Assembly: GCF_003721435.2 (NCBI RefSeq)
Contig: NZ_CP054585.1
Location: forward strand, 1-64,000
Reading direction: 5' to 3'
Length of the DNA: 64,000 nt
Source of the DNA: Halorubrum sp. CBA1229
GTDB taxonomy: Archaea; Halobacteriota; Halobacteria; Halobacteriales; Haloferacaceae
Shown piece after piece: positions 46,643 to 55,537 of this stretch. The number at the start of each line of letters is the position of its first letter. The first letter of the stretch is position 1. Under the pieces are notes generated by a model. It made no database searches and had not been told where the DNA came from. It saw only the letters and a list, made by a program, of their open reading frames with translations. The translations under genes and the position numbers were made by a program.

Positions 46643-46721
46643 CGAGAGCCGAGTTCGGATAGTCGATCGGTCGCTCCCGCCTCACGCCCGAGCGTCGATC
46701 CGGGCGCGACCGCCGCGAGCG

Positions 46722-47954
46722 TCACTCGCCGTCGTCCCCGGTCTCCTCGCCGTCGGTGTCGTCGGCGTCGGCCGCGTCGGCCGCGGCGTCGTACTCGGGC
46801 AGCGAGAGCACGTTCTCGCGCCCGAGCCGGAACCCCTCCAGGTCGCCCTCGTCGCGGAGCCCCGTCACGACCTGGCTCGTCTTGGCGGCGGTCCAGTCGA
46901 GCTCCTCGGCGACCTGCTTCTGTTTCATCCGACCGCCGTTGGCCTCGACCAGCCGGAGCACCTGCTCTTCGTTGCTCAACAGGTCCTCGTCGACCGGTGG
47001 CGCCGCCCCGTCACCGTCTCCGTCCGCGCCGGGCTCCGCTCCGCCCTCGTCGGCGTCCGGCTCGCCGACGGCCGCGGCGCTCGCGCCGGCTCCAGCGGCG
47101 GTCGCCTCCGTGCCAGTCGCGCCGTCCCCGTCGACCGCGTCCCCGCTCTCGGCGGCCGCCTCGGCTCCCGTCGTGTCGGGCGCGTCCGCGGTCGCCGTCG
47201 GCGCCCCGTCCGAAGCCGACGCGCGCCACGGCCGACGGCGGTAGCCGACGACGGCGAGGACGGCGATGAGCAGTCCGAGCGCGACGAGGGGGAGCGGTCC
47301 GGCGGCGAGCCCCTCGGGCTCGACGGTCACGCGCGGCTGTCCCTCCGTGAAGTCCACCGGGCCCTCCCAGACGACGGCGTTCTCGCGGGTCTCCGTCGGC
47401 GACGGCGAGACCTCGCCGAGCCGATACCCGTCGTCCCACGAGACGATGAGGGACGACGTCTCGTCGAGGAACAGCGCGTCGACGGCGTCGCCGACGACGA
47501 GGCGGTCGCCGTCGACGGCCGCGAAGTTGCTCCATTCGAACCGGTACGTCAGGACGCCGTACGACTGCGGGAGCTCGCGCCGCTCGGCGGTCACCGTGAC
47601 GTTCGAGACGTTCATCTCGCGGCCCGTCGCGTTCTCGGCGGTGTCGGCCGTCGCGCGCATCCGTTCGCCGAACCGGCCCGTGTACGCGTCCGGGTTCGAC
47701 TCCACGTCCGCGCGGAGCTCCTCGAAGGCCTGCTCCTCGTCGTCGCTCGCGAGGCGAACTCGGTACTGCGTCTCCCAGACTGCATCGCCGTCGGGCTCGA
47801 CGTTGACCTCGATCAGGACGTCGTCCGGAGTGACGTCCATCTGGTCGAAACCGCCCGGCGGGAGGCCCGCACCGCCCTGGGCGGCCCCGATCGACGCGAA
47901 GCCGGCGCTGGCGACGACCGCGACGGCGACGAGAAGAAGTACCGTTCGCTGCAC
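46722..47954 (-). CDS. Membrane-anchored protein with C-terminal winged helix-turn-helix
   Basis: About 410 residues. A signal sequence (VQRTVLLLVAVAVVASAGF) leads into an extracytoplasmic beta-rich domain (about 30-210). One membrane helix follows (PLPLVALGLLIAVLAVVGY), then an acidic, alanine-rich linker and a cytoplasmic winged-helix domain (about 330-385; EEQVLRLVEANGGRMKQKQV). This layout suggests an envelope sensor acting directly on DNA. I prefer the GTG at 47954, at the signal peptide; an ATG at 47993 is possible. The neighbouring secreted protein may be its partner. Confidence 0.8.
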   Translation of the reverse strand: MQRTVLLLVAVAVVASAGFASIGAAQGGAGLPPGGFDQMDVTPDDVLIEVNVEPDGDAVWETQYRVRLASDDEEQAFEELRADVESNPDAYTGRFGERMRATADTAENATGREMNVSNVTVTAERRELPQSYGVLTYRFEWSNFAAVDGDRLVVGDAVDALFLDETSSLIVSWDDGYRLGEVSPSPTETRENAVVWEGPVDFTEGQPRVTVEPEGLAAGPLPLVALGLLIAVLAVVGYRRRPWRASASDGAPTATADAPDTTGAEAAAESGDAVDGDGATGTEATAAGAGASAAAVGEPDADEGGAEPGADGDGDGAAPPVDEDLLSNEEQVLRLVEANGGRMKQKQVAEELDWTAAKTSQVVTGLRDEGDLEGFRLGRENVLSLPEYDAAADAADADDTDGEETGDDGE

Positions 47955-48097
47955 AGCCCAACAGTTACGAGGCTCGGGTAAATCGCTTCCCATCTTCCAA
48001 GCAAGCGTGCGGGGCACGCGGGGCGCTCCTCTGGCGGCCGCGGTCACCGCGACGTCCGGTCGGGGTCGGCTCGGTGGTGTGCCGAGCCGGAGGCGAC

Positions 48098-49201
48098 CTA
48101 TCCATCGATGCCGACGACCCGACGAACGTACTCGGCACCGTCAGTCAACGGTCCGGAGAGTCCTGCCACGACGTCTTCGACGGCGTTCGCGGCGCCGGCA
48201 TCGGATCCGGAACCGCCCCCGCCGCCGCGGTTATCGCCCGCGGCGGGCGGAGACCGCTCGTCGCCCGTCGGCGAGCTCCCCGCGTCGGAGCCGTCGCCTC
48301 GGTCGCCGCCTCCTTGCCCGGCGTTACCGCTCGCGGACCCACCAGTCGAATTTCCGGCGGTCGTCTGAGCGCTGGTCGCGTTCGTCGGGCGGTCGGTCGC
48401 GTTCGTCGGACGGTCGATCGCGTTCGTCGAGCGATCGGTCGCGTTCGTCGCGTTGCCGTCGCCCCCGGATTCGGTACCGCGGCCGGGTCGTCCGTCAGCG
48501 CCGGGCGAGCCGCCGCCGGCGCCCGGACCGGCGCCCGGGCCGGCTCCCGGGCCCATGTCCGCGGGCGGGCCGCGTCGCTCGGACGCCAGCGGGCCGCCCA
48601 CATCGTTGCCGGCGACGCCGCGAGCGATCGCCGCGACCTCCGGGCCGCTCGCCTCGCTCGCCCGCTCGCGGAGCGCGCCGAGTCGTGCCTCGTTCAGGCC
48701 GCGGTCGGCCCTGACCGACTCGGGGAGCCCGCGAACCACGTCGGCGCTCCGGTTGGCCTCGCGCTTGACCGTCTCGGCTCGGGCGCCGATCTCCGCCATC
48801 CGGGCGGCGAACTCGCCCCGGCTCAGCTCACCGGCGTCGCGGCGCTCGCGGAGCTCCCGCTGGCGCCGCTCGATCTCCGTCAACCGGTCCTCGGTCCGGT
48901 TCAACCGCTCCGCGACGAGGGCGGCCCGCTCCTCGTCGGTCTCCGTCCGGTTGAGCGCCACCTCGAACGCCCGGGAGTCGACCTCGCCGGCTATTTCGGC
49001 CCGCTGGACCCCGATCACGCCGGAGAGGCGTTCGCCGGGGCTGATCTCCGTCCCGTTCGCCGTCTCGTTCCCCTCGCTCGTCTCGTTCGTCGCCACCGGG
49101 TCGTCCTGCGCGGCGACCGTCCCGATGGGGCCGGCCGCGGCGATCCCGGCGACGCCGACCAGCACGACCGCGACGATGAGGAGCGCGATACCTCGTTTCA
49201 T
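48098..49201 (-). CDS. Secreted, sequon-rich haloarchaeal surface protein
   Basis: A 367-residue protein. The signal peptide (MKRGIALLIVAVVLVGVAG) is followed by a region rich in N-x-T/S glycosylation sites (ATNETSEGNETANGTE). A charged helical, probably coiled-coil domain spans about 60-210 (ERLNRTEDRLTEIERRQREL). A long Gly/Pro/Asn low-complexity tail contains repeated 'NATDRPT'-like units. The start fits a TATATAAA element about 29 nt upstream. Probably a glycosylated envelope protein; function unknown. Confidence 0.78.
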   Translation of the reverse strand: MKRGIALLIVAVVLVGVAGIAAAGPIGTVAAQDDPVATNETSEGNETANGTEISPGERLSGVIGVQRAEIAGEVDSRAFEVALNRTETDEERAALVAERLNRTEDRLTEIERRQRELRERRDAGELSRGEFAARMAEIGARAETVKREANRSADVVRGLPESVRADRGLNEARLGALRERASEASGPEVAAIARGVAGNDVGGPLASERRGPPADMGPGAGPGAGPGAGGGSPGADGRPGRGTESGGDGNATNATDRSTNAIDRPTNATDRPTNATSAQTTAGNSTGGSASGNAGQGGGDRGDGSDAGSSPTGDERSPPAAGDNRGGGGGSGSDAGAANAVEDVVAGLSGPLTDGAEYVRRVVGIDG

Positions 49202-49226
49202 CACCTGACCGTAGGCGACGTATCCG

Positions 49227-49234
49227 TATATAAA
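49227..49234 (-). promoter_or_regulatory. TATA box of the sequon-rich surface protein gene
   Basis: Reads TTTATATA on the minus strand, centred about 29 nt upstream of the ATG at 49201. Confidence 0.55.
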
Positions 49235-49326
49235 CCGATCTCCGTTAAGTCGGATCAACGCGGATTAAACGCGGTACAGCGGCGGGGCGGCCGTTACCGA
49301 TGCGCCCCGCCGTAATCGACCCCGAC

Positions 49327-50796
49327 TCAGTACGACTTCGCGAAGTAAGCGGTCCGTTTCGCGTCCTCGCCGCAGATGGCGCAGGTCTCGTCGCCGTCGA
49401 CGAGGGGGTCCTCGTCCTCGAACGGCACCATCACGATCTCGGCGGCCATCGGCTCTTTGATCGGCTCCTCGCACTCCTCGTCGCCGCACCACGGCGTCTT
49501 CACGTAGCCGCCGTGCTGGCCGAGCGTCCCGAGGATCTCGGCGCGGTCCTCGGCCTCGCGGACCTCGCCGTCGAGCGTCTCCTCCGCGGCCGCGTACAGC
49601 TTCGCGTAGATCTCGTCGAAGTGGTCGCGGACGGTGTCGGCGACGCCGTCCCGCTCCTCGACGACGCTCTCCCCGTCGGGGCGGTGGACGAGAGTGAGCT
49701 CGCCGTCCTCGACCTCGTGGGGGCCGATCTCGATCCGGAGCGGGACCCCGTTGAGCTCGTGTTCGTTGAACTTGAATCCGGGATTGCGCTCGTCGCGGTC
49801 GTCGAGCTCGACGCGGACGCCGGCGTCGTCGAGGTCGTCGGCGACGCCCTCGGCGTACTCCAGCACCTCGTCTTTGGTGTCCTCCTGCCAGATCGGGACG
49901 ACGACGACCTGTTCGGGAGCGACGCCGGGCGGGAGCACGAGCCCCTGCTCGTCGGAATGGGTCATGATCAGCGCGCCGAGCGCGCGCCACGAGAGCCCCC
50001 ACGAGGTGGTGTGCGCGAGCCGCTCCTCCTCGTCCTCGTCGGAGAAGGTGATGTCGAACGCCTCCGCGAACGACTGCCCGAGGTGGTGGGAGGTGCCGGC
50101 CTGCACCGACTTCCCGTCGGGCATCAGCGCCTCGACGGTCGTCGTCGTGTCGGCGCCGGGGAACTTGTCGTGGTCGGGCTTCTGTCCCTTCAGGACGGGC
50201 AGCGCCAGCAGGTCCTCGTAGACGGACTCGTACTGGTCGAGCCGCGTCATCGTCTCGTCCCACGCGTCCTCTGCGGTCTCGTGCGCGGTGTGGCCCTCCT
50301 GCCAGAGGAACTCCTTCGTTCGGAAGAACGGCTTCGTCTCCGTCGCCTCCCAGCGCACGACCGAACACCACTGGTTCACGCGCAGCGGGAGGTCGCGGTG
50401 GCTCCGGACCCACTGGCTGATGTACGGCGTGATGATCGACTCGGAGGTGGGCCGGACCGCGAGCCGCTCCTCGAGCTCCTTCGTGCCCGCCTCGGTCACC
50501 CACGCCACCTCGGGGTCGAACCCCTCGACGATGTCCTTCTCGCGTTCGAGGTACGACTCGGGGATGAAGAGGGGGAAGTAGGCGTTCTGGACGCCGGTGT
50601 CCTTGAACTTCGCGTCGAGGAACCCCTGCAGGCGCTCCCAGACGGCGTACGCCCGCGGTCGAGTGACGATGAATCCGCTCATCCCCTCGGGGCCGTAGTC
50701 GGCCAGCCCCGCCTTCTGTACGACCTCGGCGTACCACTCGCCGGTGTTGTGTGACTTGGACTCGGTGATCCCGAGCTCCTGGTCGTCGTCGCTCAT
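49327..50796 (-). CDS. proS: Prolyl-tRNA synthetase (archaeal/eukaryotic type)
   Basis: A 489-residue class II synthetase charging tRNA-Pro. Landmarks are 'GMSGFIVTRPRAYAVWE' near the N-terminus, motif 2 'LPLRVNQWCSVVRWE' and 'FLWQEGHTAH'. An anticodon-binding domain follows. The C-terminus has the zinc-binding 'CGDEECEEPI'/'CAICGED' cysteines and ends in the typical Tyr. Full-length. Confidence 0.96.
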   Translation of the reverse strand: MSDDDQELGITESKSHNTGEWYAEVVQKAGLADYGPEGMSGFIVTRPRAYAVWERLQGFLDAKFKDTGVQNAYFPLFIPESYLEREKDIVEGFDPEVAWVTEAGTKELEERLAVRPTSESIITPYISQWVRSHRDLPLRVNQWCSVVRWEATETKPFFRTKEFLWQEGHTAHETAEDAWDETMTRLDQYESVYEDLLALPVLKGQKPDHDKFPGADTTTTVEALMPDGKSVQAGTSHHLGQSFAEAFDITFSDEDEEERLAHTTSWGLSWRALGALIMTHSDEQGLVLPPGVAPEQVVVVPIWQEDTKDEVLEYAEGVADDLDDAGVRVELDDRDERNPGFKFNEHELNGVPLRIEIGPHEVEDGELTLVHRPDGESVVEERDGVADTVRDHFDEIYAKLYAAAEETLDGEVREAEDRAEILGTLGQHGGYVKTPWCGDEECEEPIKEPMAAEIVMVPFEDEDPLVDGDETCAICGEDAKRTAYFAKSY

Positions 50797-50996
50797 TATC
50801 GTGTGAAGGGCGGGTCGCGGGCTTAAAACGTCCGAAGCCGTGCGAGTCGTTCAGCCTCGCTGCGCGAGCCGTTCGGGCGCGGTCGCGCGATCCCTCGACC
50901 GCCCGACGGCCGACGGGTCAGCGGTCGACGCCGCGCTCGTTTCAGATCGCCGGAACGCGGAGAAACGTTAACCCCTTCCGGGCGCCTACGCCCGAT

Positions 50997-51599
50997 ATGG
51001 ACCTGTCGGGGCTGCGTCGGTACACGCCCGAAGAGGTGACTCGGGCGCGCCGCGAGGCCGCCGTGCTCGCGCCCGTCGTCGAGCGCGGCGGCGAGGCCCA
51101 CCTGCTGTTCACCAAACGCGCGTCCCACCTCGGGAAACACCCCGGACAGATGAGCTTCCCCGGCGGCGGGCGCGAGCCCGAGGACCGAACCCTGACCGAC
51201 ACCGCGCTCCGCGAGGCGAACGAGGAGGTCGGGATGCGCCCGGACGAGGTCGACGTCTTGGGGCGCCTCGACGACACCCGGACTTCCTCCGCTTACCGGG
51301 TCCGGCCGTTCGTCGGCGTCGCGCCCGACCGCGAGTACGTCCCCGACGAGTCGGAGGTCGCGGAGGTGGCCGTCCTCCCCGTCAACGGGCTGACCGACCG
51401 CGCGAACTACGAGTCGGAGCGTCGTATCGGTCACCCGGAGTACGGCGACCACCGGGTCCACTTCTTCCACGTCGACGGCTACACCGTCTGGGGCGTGACG
51501 GGCCGGATGGTCGTCCAGCTGCTGGAGCGCACGACCGACTGGCGCGCGCCGGAGGAGGTTGACCGAGTGGTCGGCGCCGACGCCGAGCTCCCGATCTAA
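50997..51599 (+). CDS. NUDIX hydrolase, CoA-pyrophosphatase type
   Basis: A 200-residue NUDIX protein. The UPF0035 signature is visible before the box (LFTKRASHLGKHPGQMSFPG). The NUDIX box follows (GGGREPEDRTLTDTALREAN, then EEVG). This combination marks coenzyme-A diphosphatases such as NudL/PCD1, which cleave CoA or its oxidised derivatives to 4'-phosphopantetheine and 3',5'-ADP. It diverges from proS across a 200-bp gap in which I see nothing else. Confidence 0.9.
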   Translation: MDLSGLRRYTPEEVTRARREAAVLAPVVERGGEAHLLFTKRASHLGKHPGQMSFPGGGREPEDRTLTDTALREANEEVGMRPDEVDVLGRLDDTRTSSAYRVRPFVGVAPDREYVPDESEVAEVAVLPVNGLTDRANYESERRIGHPEYGDHRVHFFHVDGYTVWGVTGRMVVQLLERTTDWRAPEEVDRVVGADAELPI

Positions 51600-51652
51600 C
51601 CGGTCCGGATTCGAACGAGCGATTTTAGTACGTACCAGCAAAATCCGCCGGC

Positions 51653-52000
51653 GTGTCCGAGCTCGTTGAGACGCTCCGCGGCGTCGACGGCGCCGAGGCG
51701 CGCGTGATAGCCAGCCTCGACTCCCTCGACTTCGATGTCGAGTACGTCCGGGAGGACCTCGAGTCGCGGTACTCCGACCAGGACCTCGAGTCCGCGTACC
51801 GGCTCGTCATGGCGAACCAGGTCACCGGCGACGAGTTCAAGGGCCTGATCGGCGAGGAGTTCGAGGCGCAGACGCTGTTCTTCGAGAACATCGTCGTGCT
51901 CGTGTTGCCCTCCGCGCGCTACGAGGCCGTCTTCGCGTCGTTCGACCGCGACGAGCCGTTCCCCGTCACGGACCTCGTCGACGCCGCCGTTCAGCGCTGA
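51653..52000 (+). CDS. Conserved haloarchaeal protein, function unknown
   Basis: A 115-residue acidic protein starting at GTG. It is predicted alpha/beta, with 'LDFDVEYVREDLESRYSDQD' and 'FFENIVVLVLPSARYEAVFA'. A TTTTAG element lies about 27 nt upstream, consistent with a leaderless start. No catalytic motif is visible. It may be co-regulated with the NUDIX gene but has its own promoter. Confidence 0.68.
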   Translation: MSELVETLRGVDGAEARVIASLDSLDFDVEYVREDLESRYSDQDLESAYRLVMANQVTGDEFKGLIGEEFEAQTLFFENIVVLVLPSARYEAVFASFDRDEPFPVTDLVDAAVQR

Positions 52001-52034
52001 TCGACCTGGAGACGGCCGTTCTGCGGCGCGTTCG

Positions 52035-52553
52035 TTACTCGGCGCGTTCGACCGCCAGCCGCAGCGCGATCGGGGCGCCGTCAGCGAGCGCGGCGACGAG
52101 ATCGCGGTCGAGGTCGGCGGCCGCACCGTCGCCGTCGACGAGGATCGTGCGCTCGTCGTCGGTGTAGTCGCTCGTCCGCCCAACCATCGACCGGTCGTCG
52201 AGGAGCGTGAGATCGGGATCGCCGCGGCCGACGATCTCGTCGACGTACGCGGGGTCGTCGAGCTCGACCCCCTCGTCTCCGGGCTCCCCGACTCCGATCG
52301 TCGCCGTGATCGTCGCCTCCGCGTTTCGGCACGCCTCGCGGAATTCGGGGGAGAAGTCGCGGGGCGCGCGGTCGGCCTCGATACCGATGATACAGTCGCC
52401 CGCCGGCGTAAGCCAGTCGTCGGTTGTGAGCTCGACGGTGCTCGCGTGCTCGGCGGTGACGTGCTCGTGGCCGACGGCCCGAACGACCTCGACGAGGGGG
52501 TCGTCGCCGCCGTCACCGCCGTCGCTCTCGGCGTCGGTCTCAGCGTCGCTCAT
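52035..52553 (-). CDS. DUF371-family protein
   Basis: A 172-residue archaeal DUF371 protein. An acidic disordered N-terminus of about 20 residues precedes 'VGHEHVTAEHASTVELTTDD' and 'TPAGDCIIGIEADRAPRDF', the family's conserved core. Function is unknown. It sits 40 bp downstream of the amidohydrolase gene on the same strand. Confidence 0.82.
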   Translation of the reverse strand: MSDAETDAESDGGDGGDDPLVEVVRAVGHEHVTAEHASTVELTTDDWLTPAGDCIIGIEADRAPRDFSPEFREACRNAEATITATIGVGEPGDEGVELDDPAYVDEIVGRGDPDLTLLDDRSMVGRTSDYTDDERTILVDGDGAAADLDRDLVAALADGAPIALRLAVERAE

Positions 52554-52593
52554 GTCCGTCGGCTCCGCAGCGGCGGGACAAGTGACCGTCGCT

Positions 52594-53424
52594 TCAGGCG
52601 TCGGCGCCCTCGGCGAGCGCGGGGATCAGCCGGGCGGGGTTCTTCGCCAGCACGCGGCGCATCAGGTCCTCCGAGACGTCGAGCGTGAGCACCTCCATCA
52701 CGCCGACGTTCGGGTGGATGTCGGGCGCACCGGAGCCGAAGAGGACGCGGTCGGGGTGTTCTAAGACGCCGCGCTCGAGCACCTCGCGGTAGCGCACCGC
52801 GCTCGTGTCGACGTAGAGCCGGTCGTGCTCGTCGAGCAGGTCGAGCGTCTCGTTCATCAGATCGGCGTCGAGGGGGTAGCCGCCGAAGCTCGAGAGCACG
52901 AGCGGAAGGTCGTAGTCGAGGAGCTCGCGCTCGACCGCCTCGGGCGGGAACTCCCTGCCGGCGTGGACGAAGAGCGGGAGGTCGGCCGACTCCAGCCGAC
53001 CGAGCACGTCCTCGTTCGGGAGGCCGTCGACGTGCGGGGCGAGCGTGAACCCGTGAAAGCGGTCGTCGTAGGAGTACTGCTCGACGTCGTCCGGCCGGGC
53101 GTGGTGGTCGTCGCGCTCGGCGCGGAGGTTCCGCACCGCGGCGACCGGGCCGTTCCCCGGGTCGCGCGGGCCGTTGAGTCGGGCGAACGCGACGAACGGG
53201 CGGTCGATGGAGAGCCGCGCGACCGCGTTGTTCGCGCGGAGGTAGCTCCGGCCGGGCGGGCGCCGGCCCGGGCTCGCGACCGCGCGCACGACGCCCGCTT
53301 GGAGCATCTCCCGTTCCAGCCGCTCGGGGGAGATGTCTCGGCCGTGCGTGGCGACCGAGGACTCGTCGGGGTCCAGCGTCGCGCGGGTGTCGACGATCCG
53401 GAAGTCGTGTTCGAGCCCGAGCAT
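52594..53424 (-). CDS. Amidohydrolase-family (TIM-barrel) metal-dependent hydrolase
   Basis: A 276-residue member of the amidohydrolase-2 group. The C-terminal half is characteristic: 'LPLVLSSFGGYPLDADLMNE', 'LYVDTSAVRYREVLERGV' and 'DRVLFGSGAPDIHPNVG'. The usual N-terminal HxH metal motif is not obvious (FRIVDTRATLDPDE). The first metal site may therefore be lost or altered, as in several uncharacterised archaeal relatives. Substrate unknown. Confidence 0.83.
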   Translation of the reverse strand: MLGLEHDFRIVDTRATLDPDESSVATHGRDISPERLEREMLQAGVVRAVASPGRRPPGRSYLRANNAVARLSIDRPFVAFARLNGPRDPGNGPVAAVRNLRAERDDHHARPDDVEQYSYDDRFHGFTLAPHVDGLPNEDVLGRLESADLPLFVHAGREFPPEAVERELLDYDLPLVLSSFGGYPLDADLMNETLDLLDEHDRLYVDTSAVRYREVLERGVLEHPDRVLFGSGAPDIHPNVGVMEVLTLDVSEDLMRRVLAKNPARLIPALAEGADA

Positions 53425-53518
53425 CTACCGGCCCGTCTCGGGGTATCCGGATGTGCCTGTCGGTCTCACGCTCGGGTCCCGTCGCTACCGGGTCCGACAT
53501 CCTTGCCCCCGGACGCCC

Positions 53519-54706
53519 TCAGGGCCCCGCGGTCGAGACGATCTTCACCACGTCGCCCTCGCTCAGCTCGTGCTTCTCGCCGATCCGCCGCGAGGAGCGG
53601 GCGTCGACCGCGTGGAGGTACCCCTCGCCGATGTCGGTGTGGACCGCGTACGCGAGGTCCGGCGGCGTCGCCCCCGACGGGAGGAGGAACGCGTCCGGGA
53701 GGACGTTGCCCGTCCCATCGGTCCACTTCGAGGCGTCCTGTACCGGGTAGACGGTGATACGGTCGAGCAGGTCGTAGACGGCGGCGTTCAGCGCGGTCTG
53801 GACGCCCGTTCCGCCGTGTTCGGTCATCGCGTCGCGGATCGCGTCGAGCCCCCTGCGCTGCTCCTCGGAGACGTCGCCGAGGATCTCGAAGTCGCCGTCG
53901 CCCGGGTCGTAGTCGACGACGCCGGCCTCCGCGGCCCGGCGCAGACCGAGCTCGCCGTCGGCGGTCGCCGGGATCACCGGCTTGTCCGTCCCCTCGCGGA
54001 TCCGGTCGAGCGCGCCCTCGGGCGCGGCGTCGACCTTGTTCGCGACGACGACGATCGGCTTGGTGCGGCGGCGTATCGCCCGCGCGAGCGCCTCGCGGTC
54101 GTCGCCGGTCCACGCCTTCGGATCGTCGGGGTACTCCAGCCCGCGGAGGACCGCCGTCACGTCGCGCTCGGTCGCGCCGAACCCGGTCAGCAGGTCCGTG
54201 ATAGACGCCTCCAGGTCGAAGTCGGGCGACCGCGACTTCCGCTCGACGCTCTCCCAGTTGTCGTCGACGATGCCCGCGAGCCACAGGTCCATCTCCTCCT
54301 CGACGAAGTCCACGTCGTCGAGCGGGTCGTGCGAGCCGACCTCGACCGGTTCGCCCTCCGCGTTCGTCGCGCCCGAGGCGTCCACGACGTTCAAGACGAC
54401 GTCCGCGTTCGTCAGCTCGTCGAGGAACTGGTTGCCGAGCCCCTTCCCCTCGTGGGCACCCGGCACGAGCCCAGCCACGTCGAGGAGCTCAACCGGGACG
54501 TACCGCTTCCCGCCGCGACAGTTCTCCGAACCGCACCGCTCCTCGCGGTCGAGACAGGGGCACTCCGTGCGGACGTGGGTGACCCCGCGGTTCGCGTCGA
54601 TCGTCGTGAACGGGTAGTTCGCGACGTCGACGTCGGCCATCGTCGCGGCCGTGTAGAAGGTGGACTTCCCGGCGTTCGGCTTTCCCGCCAACGCGACCGT
54701 GATCAT
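53519..54706 (-). CDS. ychF: YchF/Obg-related GTPase
   Basis: A 395-residue P-loop NTPase. G1 is ALAGKPNAGKSTFYTA at the N-terminus, followed by 'YPFTTIDANRGVTHV' and, for G3, 'DVAGLVPGAHEGKGLGNQFL'. A helical insert and C-terminal TGS domain (DIGEGYLHAVDARSSRRIG) complete it. Bacterial YchF/OLA1 proteins have NxxE at G4 and prefer ATP. Here G4 is NKVD, the standard guanine-specificity motif, so GTP is the likelier substrate. Cysteines in 'CPCLDREERCGSENC' suggest a metal site. Probably ribosome-associated. Confidence 0.92.
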   Translation of the reverse strand: MITVALAGKPNAGKSTFYTAATMADVDVANYPFTTIDANRGVTHVRTECPCLDREERCGSENCRGGKRYVPVELLDVAGLVPGAHEGKGLGNQFLDELTNADVVLNVVDASGATNAEGEPVEVGSHDPLDDVDFVEEEMDLWLAGIVDDNWESVERKSRSPDFDLEASITDLLTGFGATERDVTAVLRGLEYPDDPKAWTGDDREALARAIRRRTKPIVVVANKVDAAPEGALDRIREGTDKPVIPATADGELGLRRAAEAGVVDYDPGDGDFEILGDVSEEQRRGLDAIRDAMTEHGGTGVQTALNAAVYDLLDRITVYPVQDASKWTDGTGNVLPDAFLLPSGATPPDLAYAVHTDIGEGYLHAVDARSSRRIGEKHELSEGDVVKIVSTAGP

Positions 54707-54798
54707 AGTCGAGGGTCGCGGCGGGACGAAAAGCGCCTTTCGGTCGCCCGCGCCCCGGTCATTATTTGCCGACCTCCCGGTCGACGCCCGCTGACCCC

Positions 54799-55389
54799 CT
54801 ACGGAAACTCCACGAGGTCGTCGTCGACGCCGCGGAGACTCTCGGCGAGCTTGGAGTCAGGGGGTACCGCATTCAGGAACGCCTCGGAGCCGAACTGCGC
54901 GTCGCCGTTCACCGACACCATTCCGAGGTCCGCGGGGTCGCCGTCGAGCCCGGTGAGGAACGCGACGGTGCGGACGGCCGGAACGTCGTCGACGCGGGCC
55001 GCGACGTCGACGGAGCCGTACAGCGACCGGTGGGTCGCCACGTGGTGCACGCAGGTCGGCGTGGGCGCGAACAGCAGCAGGAATCGCGCGCCCGGCTCGG
55101 TGCGACCCAGCTTCGGCCGGAGCGCGTGACGTTCGTCGCCGTGAAAGTACCGCTCCATGCGCCGGTACTGGCGCAGGATCTCGTTCGCCCCGGTGGCTCG
55201 GCGCACGGCGGCGTCGGCCTTGAGCTCGATCACGTGATCGACGCGCTCGGGCGTCCGCAGCCGGACGTACGCGTCGACGACCCCGCGACGCCCGTCGGCG
55301 TCGTACGGCTCTTCCAGCCGGATCTTCGGGTCGTCGTGGGCGGCGGCGTAGTGGTCGACGACGCGCGTCGCCAGCTCGTCCTCCCGCAT
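54799..55389 (-). CDS. Small protein with possible PD-(D/E)XK nuclease core
   Basis: A 196-residue protein. Asp39 (GVVDAYVRL), Glu55-x-Lys57 (HVIELKAD) and a following helix (NEILRQYRRMERYF) match the D-ExK arrangement of PD-(D/E)XK nucleases. The rest (GARFLLLFAPTPTCVHHVAT) is a conserved alpha/beta segment. High GC and normal codon use indicate a resident gene. The start ATG at 55387-55389 was chosen because an upstream extension is a proline/serine-rich shadow. The function is a hypothesis. Confidence 0.65.
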   Translation of the reverse strand: MREDELATRVVDHYAAAHDDPKIRLEEPYDADGRRGVVDAYVRLRTPERVDHVIELKADAAVRRATGANEILRQYRRMERYFHGDERHALRPKLGRTEPGARFLLLFAPTPTCVHHVATHRSLYGSVDVAARVDDVPAVRTVAFLTGLDGDPADLGMVSVNGDAQFGSEAFLNAVPPDSKLAESLRGVDDDLVEFP

Positions 55390-55537
55390 CGATTCGGACC
55401 ACGGCGCCGACGGCGAATAAAGCCGCCGACGGCGGGGCGCCGATCGGCGCCCCCGACCCCCGCTCGGACCCTTCGACGGTTCCGGCGATCCGGATTTCGT
55501 CAAGGGGTTTGTAAGGCTCGAACCCCTACGTTCGACG

